The notes beneath the pieces were generated by a model that was given only the letters and a program-made list of their open reading frames with translations, searched no databases and was not told the DNA's origin. From positions 372,001-436,000 of the forward strand of contig OZ037861.1 of NCBI GenBank assembly GCA_964035575.1: a stretch of DNA of 64,000 nucleotides, written 5' to 3'. A program made the position numbers and the translations under genes. Below are positions 52,130 to 62,470 of the stretch, piece by piece; positions within the stretch are counted from its first letter, which is position 1, and each line of letters begins with the position of its first letter. Source of the DNA: Rhynchopus sp. YZ270_cl-10. Its lineage: Eukaryota > Euglenozoa > Diplonemea > Diplonemida > Diplonemidae.

Positions 52130-52488
52130 GGGAAGGCTCGTTTTTCCTTTTAATGTTACAAAGTAACAATAAACCATTTTTCCCGGTGACCCCCCCCTCC
52201 CCACCCCCTATGTTACACGGAAAAACCGTTTTTCCGAATTTTCATTTATTGTAACAACAAGGCGCAGTGGACGTGCACATCCGAAAACACCCGCATTTGC
52301 ATTTCCGGAATCCGTCCGCACTGTGGTGGGGTCAATCTGCCGAAATGGACAAGTTCTTGTTGTTGGAAAAAGCCACTTTTTCCCGCCATTGTTACAAAAA
52401 AAAAAGTTTTTTCCCCGGATTTCGGTCGGACCCCCTCCCCCCCCTTTATTGTTACTTTGTAACATTAAATGGAAAAACGAGCCTTCCC
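52130..52488. mobile_element. TIR element, GGGAAGGCTCGTTTTTCC ends
   Basis: ~359 bp. GGGAAGGCTCGTTTTTCC and ATGTTACAAAGTAACAATAA at the left are mirrored at the right end. Inside (52285-52360) is one iteron-like module (ctgtggtggggtcaatctgc) shared with the 29-37 kb complex, so modules move between elements with different ends. Confidence 0.75.
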
Positions 52489-53242
52489 AAAGGAAAAAAA
52501 ACAAAATAAAATCATGATTTTGGAATTGTTTGTTTTTGATTCACTTTTGATTCATAAAAAAACATATCAAACACCCAATTGCACACTTTCCTACCCTTTT
52601 TTTTTTGTGACACCCGCTTGCGCACAAACAAAGACCCGATCTTTTTCTCTGTTGTGGATGCTTCAACGCAACAATAACGTACAACAACAAAGAGACACAA
52701 GTAACTTTTCTTTCCCTCCCCTCTTTTTTTGGAAAACAATTCTGTTGCCCTATACCATGCTTCAATTTATTGAACGCATACGATTATGTTGAAATAATTA
52801 TTCTGGTGTTCCTGAATACCTGATCAAGGACATGTCAATATAGGCCCCCTCTGGAACACCATTTTCCAAAAAAGAAAGAAAGAAAGACGGGAAAGGTGGC
52901 TCGACCAGCTTTTTTCCAATTTTTTGTCATTTTTTTTTTGATATAGTACCTGCATCAACTGCAGAGAGTATTTAACTGTTATCTTTTTCCAGAGCGGTTG
53001 TGAACCCGCCTCCGTTCTCTTACGGTACGGACCACCTCATGTCCCCCACCCCTTTGCATGAAACTCGACTGAGCTGCGTTTTTAGCATGTTTCAGCTGCT
53101 CCTTTTTTTTAAATTAAATAATACCTGCATGCATTGCAGTGGTTTGGCTGGGTTGGTAATTATGTGGGCCAGTCGGGTGCCCTGCATCAATCTTTTCGGC
53201 ATTGTTATTAGGGTTTTCTTTTTCGTTTCGTTAAAGAAAGAG
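52489..53242. other. Intergenic, no gene seen
   Basis: AT-rich; SINE-like pieces at ~53062 (gactgagctgcgtttttagc) and ~53145. Confidence 0.5.
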
Positions 53243-55947
53243 AGTATATGAAATAATAAGCTATTGTTACTAGGTTGTTCATGGTAGGGAGGCGTGGTGC
53301 ACTCATATACTACAACAACGACGAGGTAGTCCTCCTTTCCTCCCCCACACGATAAAAACGAGAGTGCCAAAAATGATGTGTGGGTGTTTTGCTAAAACAA
53401 ATAAAGGGGGGTGGTGGTGGTGGTTCTGCTGTGCTCTTCTCCCCTAGACATACCTAGAAGGCGAATATCATATTCGCCTGTTTTCTTCTAGATTCGCCCG
53501 ATATTCGGATCCGAATATAGGGCGAATACGTATTTGCCTTCTAGGTGTGCCTATATGGGGGGGGAGAAGATCACGCCAGCAGTTGTGTGGGTGGTATGCA
53601 TGCACATACAGAGGCACGCTTGCATCTAAACAAAAAGGGTTTCTGTAATTTTAGTTTTTTTTTTTTTAATTGTGCTTTTTAATCGCGCTCCCTAGACTAG
53701 ACTAGGCGAGCCTGTGAACCAAGTGATACCAGAGTGGAGAAATGAAGAAGATGAGATAATGAAAATTCACATGATACTTACCATGTGAGACAGAAAACCC
53801 CCCTCCGGATTTAAATTTTGTGGGGACAAGAAAAGGTGGGGGGATAAACCGGACACAATCGGCGAATTGCAAAAAAACGTAGGTCATTTTTTTTTTTTCC
53901 CTTCTTTTTTTTTTTGCAAGAAAACTGTTTGACCAACTAGCGACAGTGGTTTAAATACCTTTGCACCTTCCCTCCCCCTCTTCCCCTCTGAGCATGTTAC
54001 CACTGTGTGCATTCAGAGCAAACAATCATTGCTGTATAACCTACTCTTGCAAAATCCGTATATTTTTTGTGTTCGTGTAGCCCCTTATCCTTATGTGTTC
54101 TCCCTCTCCTGCCGTTCCTTGAAAGAAGTTCTAAATAAATAAAATAGTATATGAAATAATAAGCTATTGTTACTAGGTTGTTCATGGTAGGGAGGCGTGG
54201 TGCACTCATATACTACAACAACGACGAGGTAGTCCTCCTTTCCTCCCCCACACGATAAAAACGAGAGTGCCAAAAATGATGTGTGGGTGTTTTGCTAAAA
54301 CAAATAAAGGGGGGTGGTGGTGGTGGTTCTGCTGTGCTCTTCTCCCCTAGACATACCTAGAAGGCGAATATCATATTCGCCTGTTTTCTTCTAGATTCGC
54401 CCGATATTCGGATCCGAATATAGGGCGAATACGTATTTGCCTTCTAGGTGTGCCTATATGGGGGGGAGAAGATCACGCCAGCAGTTGTGTGGGTGGTATG
54501 CATGCACATACAGAGGCACGCTTGCATCTAAACAAAAAGGGTTTCTGTAATTTTAGTTTTTTTTTTTTTAATTGTGCTTTTTAATCGCGCTCCCTAGACT
54601 AGACTAGGCGAGCCTGTGAACCAAGTGATACCAGAGTGGAGAAATGAAGAAGATGAGATAATGAAAATTCACATGATACTTACCATGTGAGACAGAAAAC
54701 CCCCCTCCGGATTTAAATTTTGTGGGGACAAGAAAAGGTGGGGGGATAAACCGGACACAATCGGCGAATTGCAAAAAAACGTAGGTCATTTTTTTTTTTT
54801 CCCTTCTTTTTTTTTTTGCAAGAAAACTGTTTGACCAACTAGCGACAGTGGTTTAAATACCTTTGCACCTTCCCTCCCCCTCTTCCCCTCTGAGCATGTT
54901 ACCACTGTGTGCATTCAGAGCAAACAATCATTGCTGTATAACCTACTCTTGCAAAATCCGTATATTTTTTGTGTTCGTGTAGCCCCTTATCCTTAAGTGT
55001 TCTCCCTCTCCTGCCGTTCCTTGAAAGAAGTTCTAAATAAATAAAATAGTATATGAAATAATAAGCTATTGTTACTAGGTTGTTCATGGTAGGGAGGCGT
55101 GGTGCACTCATATACTACAACAACGACGAGGTAGTCCTCCTTTCCTCCCCCACACGATAAAAACGAGAGTGCCAAAAATGATGTGTGGGTGTTTTGCTAA
55201 AACAAATAAAGGGGGGTGGTGGTGGTGGTTCTGCTGTGCTCTTCTCCCCTAGACATACCTAGAAGGCGAATATCATATTCGCCTGTTTTCTTCTAGATTC
55301 GCCCGATATTCGGATCCGAATATAGGGCGAATACGTATTTGCCTTCTAGGTGTGCCTATATGGGGGGGAGAAGATCACGCCAGCAGTTGTGTGGGTGGTA
55401 TGCATGCACATACAGAGGCACGCTTGCATCTAAACAAAAAGGGTTTCTGTAATTTTAGTTTTTTTTTTTTTAATTGTGCTTTTTAATCGCGCTCCCTAGA
55501 CTAGACTAGGCGAGCCTGTGAACCAAGTGATACCAGAGTGGAGAAATGAAGAAGATGAGATAATGAAAATTCACATGATACTTACCATGTGAGACAGAAA
55601 ACCCCCCTCCGGATTTAAATTTTGTGGGGACAAGAAAAGGTGGGGGGATAAACCGGACACAATCGGCGAATTGCAAAAAAACGTAGGTCATTTTTTTTTT
55701 TTCCCTTCTTTTTTTTTTTGCAAGAAAACTGTTTGACCAACTAGCGACAGTGGTTTAAATACCTTTGCACCTTCCCTCCCCCTCTTCCCCTCTGAGCATG
55801 TTACCACTGTGTGCATTCAGAGCAAACAATCATTGCTGTATAACCTACTCTTGCAAAATCCGTATATTTTTTGTGTTCGTGTAGCCCCTTATCCTTAAGT
55901 GTTCTCCCTCTCCTGCCGTTCCTTGAAAGAAGTTCTAAATAAATAAA
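53243..55947 (+). repeat. 902-bp tandem repeat, three units
   Basis: Units 53243-54145, 54146-55047 and 55048-55947. They differ at only a handful of bases by eye (a G-run of 8 versus 7, one A/T). Each unit contains a TAGACATACCTAGAAGGC MITE and no credible gene. Confidence 0.9.
53445..53553. mobile_element. MITE, CATACCTAGAAGGCGAA family, copies in tandem repeat
   Basis: 109 bp, TAGACATACCTAGAAGGCGA to the inverse ending TGCCTA; repeated at 54348-54456 and 55250-55358 as part of the tandem unit. Confidence 0.8.
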
Positions 55948-56601
55948 AGGCTTTGGCCAACATTGAGTACAGACCCGAATTCTCCCACCTGGTGGGATTA
56001 CTCGGCGATTGTCCGACACAACAAAAAAAAAAAAAAAAAAAAAAAACTCATAAACAACCCCCATTCAAAAACCTCCTCCTGTCACCCTCGTACCGAAACC
56101 TACGCATGCGTTTTTCTTTTCTTTTTTGCATGAGCTCGACTGAGATGCGTTTTAGCACGTTTTAGTTTTTTTTGGGATGCAATTCGCCTCTCGTTTTTTG
56201 TGTATACTCAACTCCATTTGCATTTGCAACAAGAGAGAAAAAAAATCGAATGAAAAAAAAAAGAAAAAAATGGAAAAAAAAAAAAAAAAAGCGTGGTTTT
56301 TACAGTTGAGGCATCTACTCTGTCTTCATTGATTTATTATTTTTTTTCTTTTTTCAAAAGCGAAAAAAAAGTACCGATGTTCAGAATTGAAAAAAAAAAA
56401 ACAAAAATCTGATCAGACCACACCAAAAACGACAAGCCCTCCCCTTTTCTTCATCCTTCCCCTCTCACCGCTTAAAAACTGAAGCTTTTTTCACCTTTTG
56501 TCCCCTTTTTTTTAACTTCAGCTACCGTTGTTCATTTCATTCCGACACCCGCATCCCTCACACCACACCCCAAACCTTGCTTCAGATTTTCCAATACAAC
56601 A
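55948..56601. other. Upstream region of the secreted WD40 gene
   Basis: Contains a ccaacattgagt block also at 39868, A/T runs, a SINE-like block at ~56132 (gactgagatgcgttttagca) and, from ~56545, a conserved proximal flank (cgcatccctcacaccacacc, gcttcaga) shared with the second copy. The core promoter is not identifiable. Confidence 0.55.
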
Positions 56602-58728
56602 ATGCTTGCGCTTGGTGTTCTTGCGGCTGCGACACTTGGGTACACGGTAGACACTTGCCCATCTGATAGTTACTGCATCCAGGCTGCGATCGAATCTGCC
56701 CCTCTCTCGCTCTTGGCTGTGCAGCCGAATGGGCAGTACATGGCGGTTACATATGGGACCATTTTGTATATGCGCAACACAATTGACCAGACAACGTATG
56801 GTAACCAGCCACCCACCTTCGGACTTCTCACTGACAGTACTTCTGTTGTCTTCACACCCGACAACCAAAAGCTGTTTCTGGCCACCTCCCTGGGAGTGCT
56901 TTCCTGGAATTCCCTCCCCTCATCAAAGTTCGTATTAATGGACTCAGAGTCATCCCAAACACTTGCAGTGAGCGCCGACAGCACGTTGCTGGCGACAGGA
57001 CCCACTCTTGGTCGTTCCCCGGAAGTGGTGAAGATATACAACACAGACACGCTGGCGGAGGTGGCAAGCGTGTTGATGTCAGAGGGCGGGGTCATCACGG
57101 AGCTGACGTTCTCGCCTGACGGTGCGTACCTTGCGTACTGCAATGCAGGGGAGGGGGTGGTTGTGGTGATCCGCACTGCGGACTGGACACGTGCCTTTGA
57201 GTACCAGCTGGTGGGTGTGAACACAGTGCGGTTCTCGGCAGACAGCAGAGCAGTGCTGGCAACGTCTGTCTTCATCAGGGCGGTTGTGACTTGGACGGCA
57301 GTGACTTGGAGACTGGGGTCCGGCACAGTCGCACAAGTCTTGCTGCAGCTCACAGACGTAACTTCATTTGCGTGGTCGCCTGACGCACGTCGCATCGCGT
57401 ATGAGAGCGGCACCACGGTCACCGTGCATCAGTTTGATATTGTCACAGACCCCATTGTGATCACCACAGACCATGCAGCGGGTGTGATGATGTTCAGGCG
57501 TGATACACTCTTGCAGACCTGCGCAAAAGAGTCTGGACACTGCAAGATCTGGTCCATCCCTGCGGCCCCCACCTCCATTCCCACCCCCAGTCCCACCTCT
57601 GTTCCCACCGCCAGTCCCACTGCCATTCCCACCTCCGTTCCCACCACCATTCCCACCGCCAGTCCCACCGCCAGTCCCACTGCCATTCCCACTCCTCAGG
57701 CCACTGACATCCCAAGTGTGCCGCCAACTGAACTTCCCAGTGTGCAACCCACCAACATCCCAAGTGTGCCGCCGACAGTGGAACCGAGCGCCGAGACGAC
57801 GAACGCACCACCTTCGGTGTGTGTGCAGCCCAGCACCCTGACCGGCACGTGTGCGTCGACCCTGCAGTGTGCGCTGCAGATCCGGCACTCGGAGCCTGTG
57901 CGCAGCGTGGCCTTCTCACCTGACAGCACAACACTTGCGACAGGGTCTGTGGACGGCCGTGTCCGTCTCTTCACTGCAAGCGGGACGTTCCTGCGCTATG
58001 CCGGGTGTGTGGACTTCGTTGCGCACGACATTGCGTTCTCTCCAGACAGCACGCGCTTTGCTGTGGGCGGAGATGCAGGCAACCTGGTCGTCTGCGACAG
58101 TGCGACAGGCGAGGCACTGCTGCACCTCGCTGTGCACAGCAGCATGCCCGTGACACGTGTGTCCTTCTCTGAGGACGGTGCCTGGGTCATCTCTGCAGGA
58201 AGCGACTCTGCTGTGAGCAAGTACAGTGCGATTGTTGCGGGGGAGCCGGACCTTGTGCTGCAAGGCTACACACGTGACGCAGTGTTCTCTGCAGGTGGTG
58301 CACGCATCGCGACTGTGGGCACACATGTTGCGGACCCTGTCGTTGTCTGGGATGCCGACAACGGTGCGCAGAAGGAGGTGCTTGAGCTGACCCTGGGCGA
58401 CGTGCGGACGCTCTCGTTCAACAGCAACGCAACACAGCTGGCAAGGGGGTACCCCGACGGGAAGGTGCGGGTGTGGAGTGACGGTGCCGACAGACTCACC
58501 CTTGCACTGCCGTCGGGGCTTCTCTCCGATGCAGCCTTCAGCCCAGACGACGAGCACATCGCGGCAGTGGGTCTGCAGGACGTGCTTGTGTGGGATGCCG
58601 CCTCAGGAGCAGTCGTGGCCAACCTCGTTGCACACACCTCAGTCGTCAACAGACTTGCGTTCTCGTCTGACAGCTCCCGTCTCGCGACTGCAGGACACGA
58701 CGGAATCGTCTATGTGTGGAACCTCTGA
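56602..58728 (+). CDS. Secreted double-propeller WD40 protein, copy A
   Basis: 708 codons, single exon. Residues 1-14 (MLALGVLAAATLGY) are a probable signal peptide, followed by a Cys-containing segment (CPSDSYC). Residues ~30-315 form a first WD40-type propeller (FTPDNQKLFLATS, FSPDGAYLAY, WSPDARRIAY). Residues ~320-402 are a Pro/Thr/Ser linker of PTSIPTPSP-like repeats. Residues ~405-708 form a second, more canonical propeller (FSPDSTTLATGSVDGRVRLF, FSPDSTRFAVGGDAGNLVV, WDAASGAVVANLVAHTSVVNRLAFSS) ending IVYVWNL. Likely secreted or surface exposed with an extended, possibly glycosylated linker. The start is fixed by the signal peptide and shared flank. Ligand unknown. Confidence 0.85.
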   Translation: MLALGVLAAATLGYTVDTCPSDSYCIQAAIESAPLSLLAVQPNGQYMAVTYGTILYMRNTIDQTTYGNQPPTFGLLTDSTSVVFTPDNQKLFLATSLGVLSWNSLPSSKFVLMDSESSQTLAVSADSTLLATGPTLGRSPEVVKIYNTDTLAEVASVLMSEGGVITELTFSPDGAYLAYCNAGEGVVVVIRTADWTRAFEYQLVGVNTVRFSADSRAVLATSVFIRAVVTWTAVTWRLGSGTVAQVLLQLTDVTSFAWSPDARRIAYESGTTVTVHQFDIVTDPIVITTDHAAGVMMFRRDTLLQTCAKESGHCKIWSIPAAPTSIPTPSPTSVPTASPTAIPTSVPTTIPTASPTASPTAIPTPQATDIPSVPPTELPSVQPTNIPSVPPTVEPSAETTNAPPSVCVQPSTLTGTCASTLQCALQIRHSEPVRSVAFSPDSTTLATGSVDGRVRLFTASGTFLRYAGCVDFVAHDIAFSPDSTRFAVGGDAGNLVVCDSATGEALLHLAVHSSMPVTRVSFSEDGAWVISAGSDSAVSKYSAIVAGEPDLVLQGYTRDAVFSAGGARIATVGTHVADPVVVWDADNGAQKEVLELTLGDVRTLSFNSNATQLARGYPDGKVRVWSDGADRLTLALPSGLLSDAAFSPDDEHIAAVGLQDVLVWDAASGAVVANLVAHTSVVNRLAFSSDSSRLATAGHDGIVYVWNL

Positions 58729-59764
58729 GCCAAGGATGATTGAAGGATTGTTGCTGTCTTTTTCTGGCAACAAGAATGTATATTTTTCTAAAATGCAAAT
58801 GTGATAAGGTCCCGTTTTTTGTCGCATTTATTTTGTCTGGTTTACAATTTGTGTTGTTTGTCATTGAGTGCGGGGCTGCTCATTTGTGCAGTGCTTCACT
58901 GATTCACTCTTTTTGAAAGATGTATTTCATATACGTGCACACATAAGGCACGTTGTTCATGTTCAACCACCGTAAACGTACTACATGGAGACTGTACGAA
59001 TTGTACAAAGCCCCATTTTCTGTTCAACTAGTGCAACACTAGTGGGTCTTTCTGTCTTCTTGCCGGGCGGGGAGGGCTGTGGCGCGGCGGTGGTCAGCCT
59101 GGATAACTAGTACAGGCAGTAGCGCCCTCCCACCACCCTCCCCCTCTCCCTCCCCTCCCATTTTCTTTCCCCGCGACCCTCGTTGGCAGGTGACCTAAGA
59201 GTGGGAACATTTCCCACTTCTAAACCAACCCAAAAATTTCTTCTTTTGACACACTCTTTTTAGGTAGAACAAGAAAAAGAAAAATATTTTTTGTACTGGG
59301 TGTCAAAAAGCGAGAAGAACTGAAGAACGCAACTAAATAAACCCTTGATTGATCGTGCGTATTGAACCTACCAACTAAACAAAAGACGACGAGGTGTTCA
59401 TTAGGGTTTTTTGTGAACAGCGTTAGGACCCCTGCTCGTAGGGTCCTTAGCTGGCCTAGTGGACCTGAACCACCTTTGTTTAGTGCGTACTGTAGGTAAC
59501 CTTTGTGCTAGTCTCACTCACAGTAGTGACGATCTCTGCACAATAGTGAGTGTACCGCCTTTTGCGTCTTATCTGATTCCATGCAAATGCTAAAAAGGAA
59601 ATTGAGCACCGTACCCCTCCCTCCCTCTTTCCATTTTTTCCCCCTAATCCGGGGCGGGTTGGAGTAGAGCCACATTTCACCGACAGGTCGAGGTGTGTGC
59701 GTTTCACCACAACCTCTCCCTTTTGTCTTTATTGTTTTTATTGCTTTTATTGTTTGCGGTCCAC
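58729..59764. other. Intergenic, no gene seen
   Basis: Includes an inverted pair aggacccctgctcgtagggtcct at ~59427-59450, and a block (tagtctcactcacagtagtg) at ~59508 repeated at ~59978. Confidence 0.5.
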
Positions 59765-59883
59765 CTGATTTTTACCCCGCGTATAGGCGCGTATAAGCGC
59801 GTAAAGGCGTGTACGGACAGTCCGTATATGCCTATACGGCCCTATACACGCCTATACACGCCTTTACGCGGGGTAAAAATCAG
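59765..59883. mobile_element. MITE, CTGATTTTTACCCCGCGTA ends
   Basis: 119 bp. CTGATTTTTACCCCGCGTA is mirrored exactly at the right end, with interior gcgtataagcgcg/cctatacacgcc repeats and centre acggacagtccgt. Confidence 0.85.
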
Positions 59884-60539
59884 ACGGGCGGTGGGGGAAA
59901 ACATAACAAGGAAACGTCGTAATGCGGCTTCTATTTTGTGTTCGTACCACGAGTGTGGCATGTCTTGATTTTTATACTAGTCTCACTCACAGTAGTGATG
60001 ATCCCTTCACATGAGCGGCCTTATCTTTATTTTAGCAGCAAAAATACTGCACTCCCTAGGTCATACATACACGAGTTTTCCTGGAAGCGCAGGAAAAAAA
60101 ATGACTGGGGGAGTGTTGGTGGCTACTCCACAGAGTCCGGCACACTCGCTCAAATTTTTTCTTTTTTTTGTACTCAGGTAGCTACGTAGCCTTCAGGGAG
60201 GCAATCGTGTGCTAATACAGAAAGTATCAGTCAAGGCTGTCCTTACAGACGCATGCCAAAGCGGCCGCCACATGGGTGTGGACTTAAGATTGAAGTTTCA
60301 TCATTGTACTAGCCCAGGGAGGGTTCCCGGCTACCGGCGAGGTCTCTTCCAATCCGTTCCCTAGTTTCCTAGTTTTTTTTTTGCTTTTATTTTATTGTCT
60401 TCATGCTTTTATCATTGTTGGGAAATAAAATTGGATTTTTTTTGGGTTGCTTCGGCCTCCACATTCGCCCCCCCCCTCAGCGCCTCTTATCGAGATAAAA
60501 AGTATCCCCCTTCCCTCCTCTCCGTTTATCATTTTGCTA
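59884..60539. other. Intergenic, no gene seen
   Basis: Second copy of the tagtctcactcacagtagtg block, then AT-rich DNA. Confidence 0.5.
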
Positions 60540-60834
60540 TTCACCCCCTCGCGGGTCTTTTTAGGTAATGTCTCTCTATCCGACCCCTCCCTCCCTCTCT
60601 CTTTCTTTCTCCACACATCTCACACCGAAGGAAAAAAGCTTTATTACACCACGCTTTTGACAGTCCAAAAACGCTCTCAATCGTTGAGATTCACTCCCCT
60701 CGCGGGGTCTTTTTAGGTAATCTCTCTGTATCAGACCCTCTCTCTCTCTCCCTCTCTTCCTCGACACATCTCACACCAAAGGAAAAAAAAACCTCGCTAC
60801 TCCACGCTTTTGACAGTCCAAAAACTCAGTTGAG
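60540..60834 (+). promoter_or_regulatory. Duplicated 5' flank of the acetyltransferase gene
   Basis: Two ~148-bp direct repeats, 60540-60689 and 60690-60834: cacccccwcgcggg, tctttttaggtaat, ctccctctct, cacatctcacaccraaggaa, cacgcttttgacagtccaaa. The second runs into gttgagATGacg, the first ends gttgagATTcac, so each includes the sequence up to the start codon position. Likely a duplicated core promoter and 5' UTR. Confidence 0.6.
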
Positions 60835-61515
60835 ATGACGACGTTGCACTGTATCCGTAGTGGTGCTTGCGAGGAGGGTCTGAAGCTGCTGCATGCCTTC
60901 CACCTTGTAGTGCTGACGTGCATCCCTGATGAGGAAGTAGAGGACTACGAGGAGTGGGTCGCAATGCTCTCTGGGCGTGCAGCAGACCTGCCGCGCTTCG
61001 AAGCTGCAGTGCTGTGCTGCGACGCCACTGTCGTGGGCGGGGTGGCGTTCGAGACCTACGCAAGCGGTGCCGTGCTTCTCACCTACCTCGCTGTACACAG
61101 CGCGCACCGTGGACGTGGCCATGCTCGCACCCTTGTTGCACACTGCACCACCACAGCAGACAGCACCACCGGCATTGTTCTCGAAGCCCACCTCCCCTCC
61201 GTCCACGATGGATTCATGGACCCCATTGCGCGGCTGAGGGTCTACGAGAAGCTAGGATTCTGTGCACTCTCTCCGGCATTGCAGTACACTGCACCCAGCG
61301 TGGCGCCGGGGACCGCGAACGTCGAAGGGTTGATGCTGCTTGTGAAGGGTGGAGGAGGCGATGGTGTGCGTGCTGGGACCGACACCGCCTGGCTTGCTAC
61401 CTTCCTTGCAGAGTACTGGCGTGCCTGCTATGCAAGCGATGAGGGGCCTCTCAGACGCATGCTCGCGTGGGTTGCCGCAAACCCTCATGCAGAGCTGGTT
61501 TCACCAGTACCGTGA
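60835..61515 (+). CDS. GNAT-family N-acetyltransferase
   Basis: 226 codons, single exon. GNAT motif A is visible at residues ~82-102: the strand LLTYLAVHSAH followed by RGRGHARTLV, the R-x-x-G-x-G/A loop that binds the CoA pyrophosphate. Motif B-like RLRVYEKLGF follows near residue 138. The N-terminal third (acidic, EEVEDYEEW) and the C-terminal ~60 residues are extensions of unknown role. Substrate cannot be told. It lies between the two secreted WD40 genes on the same strand with its own duplicated promoter region, so it is probably an independent gene. Start: first ATG after the promoter repeat and the frame's only upstream Met. Confidence 0.85.
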   Translation: MTTLHCIRSGACEEGLKLLHAFHLVVLTCIPDEEVEDYEEWVAMLSGRAADLPRFEAAVLCCDATVVGGVAFETYASGAVLLTYLAVHSAHRGRGHARTLVAHCTTTADSTTGIVLEAHLPSVHDGFMDPIARLRVYEKLGFCALSPALQYTAPSVAPGTANVEGLMLLVKGGGGDGVRAGTDTAWLATFLAEYWRACYASDEGPLRRMLAWVAANPHAELVSPVP

Positions 61516-62470
61516 AGAGGGGGGTTCTCAGGGGTGAAGAGTCAAGCCGCTGATAGCGTGTCGGACAGCCCCGCCGCTGTCACCGATTGTGGGTGAGGAA
61601 TATACAACGGGCTATGGTGGTTATGGTAGTCTGTGGCGTGGCTTTGTTTGTCACCTCATCGAAGAGCTCCAGCACCTCGGCCAGTTGGGGGCGTCTTTGG
61701 CAGGCTGTTGTGCTTCAGGGCTTTTTTTGTGATGATTTTTTTTGTCCTCAAAAGGGCATGAGGTTGGCAGCCTCCGTAGCGGGGTGTGACGCACCCACCC
61801 GCAAACCATTGTGCGCCGGCGCACTGCTGGTTCCTGTGGAGTGCCTTCTCTGGTCAGCGAACGGGCGTTGTCAGAACCAGGTGAGGTGAGGAAGGAGAGG
61901 TAAAAGCCCTGCACGGTGTGCACCCCCACACCACAATTTGACCTGCTTAGCGAACCAAAAATTGGTACAGTGCAGTAGTGGGGCTCACCTAGTATCGGGG
62001 GAGAGTTTTTTCTTTTCTTTTTTTTTGCTTACACGCAGTGTTATCAGAAACTGAACATGAGCCAACGGTAAATTTGTCCTCACGCTTTTTGAACCATTCC
62101 CCTCACCCTACGTCCCACTCCCAATCTTTTTACCCTCTCCCTCTCTCCGTATGTATTCCCCTGCTCTCGAGGGAAGGATTCAACAGATCGTATCAGAGTA
62201 TTCAGCAACTCTTCTCCTCTTCTATCCAACGATAGGCATGCTCTCTGCCTGTGTACTCTCTGTTTGCGGCAGCGCACCTTGGAATGAGGACGTCAGGTGT
62301 GATGTGGGTGTGAGCATAGTTGATACGAAAGTTGGTCGGTCTGGTGTCGGTCTTCAGGGCTTGTTTGTTGAGAGCATCAGAACATTGAGGGTCTCTAAAA
62401 AAATCATGGACAGCCACCCGCATCACTCACACCACACCCCAAACTTTGCTTCAGATTTCCCAATACAACA
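61516..62470. other. Intergenic, possible gene relic
   Basis: 61587-61889 (+) and 61651-61929 (-) are open on opposite strands, moderately GC-rich; neither shows a recognisable domain. From ~62405 the sequence matches the proximal flank of copy A (ccgcatcactcacaccacac). Confidence 0.4.

Noticed and set aside
53243-55947. CRISPR-like array
   Set aside because: Units are 902 bp, contiguous and without unique spacers; this is a plain tandem repeat in a eukaryotic context.
56670-58649. Several minus-strand frames opposite the secreted WD40 gene
   Set aside because: Antisense shadows of a GC-rich coding region with a clear sense-strand domain architecture.
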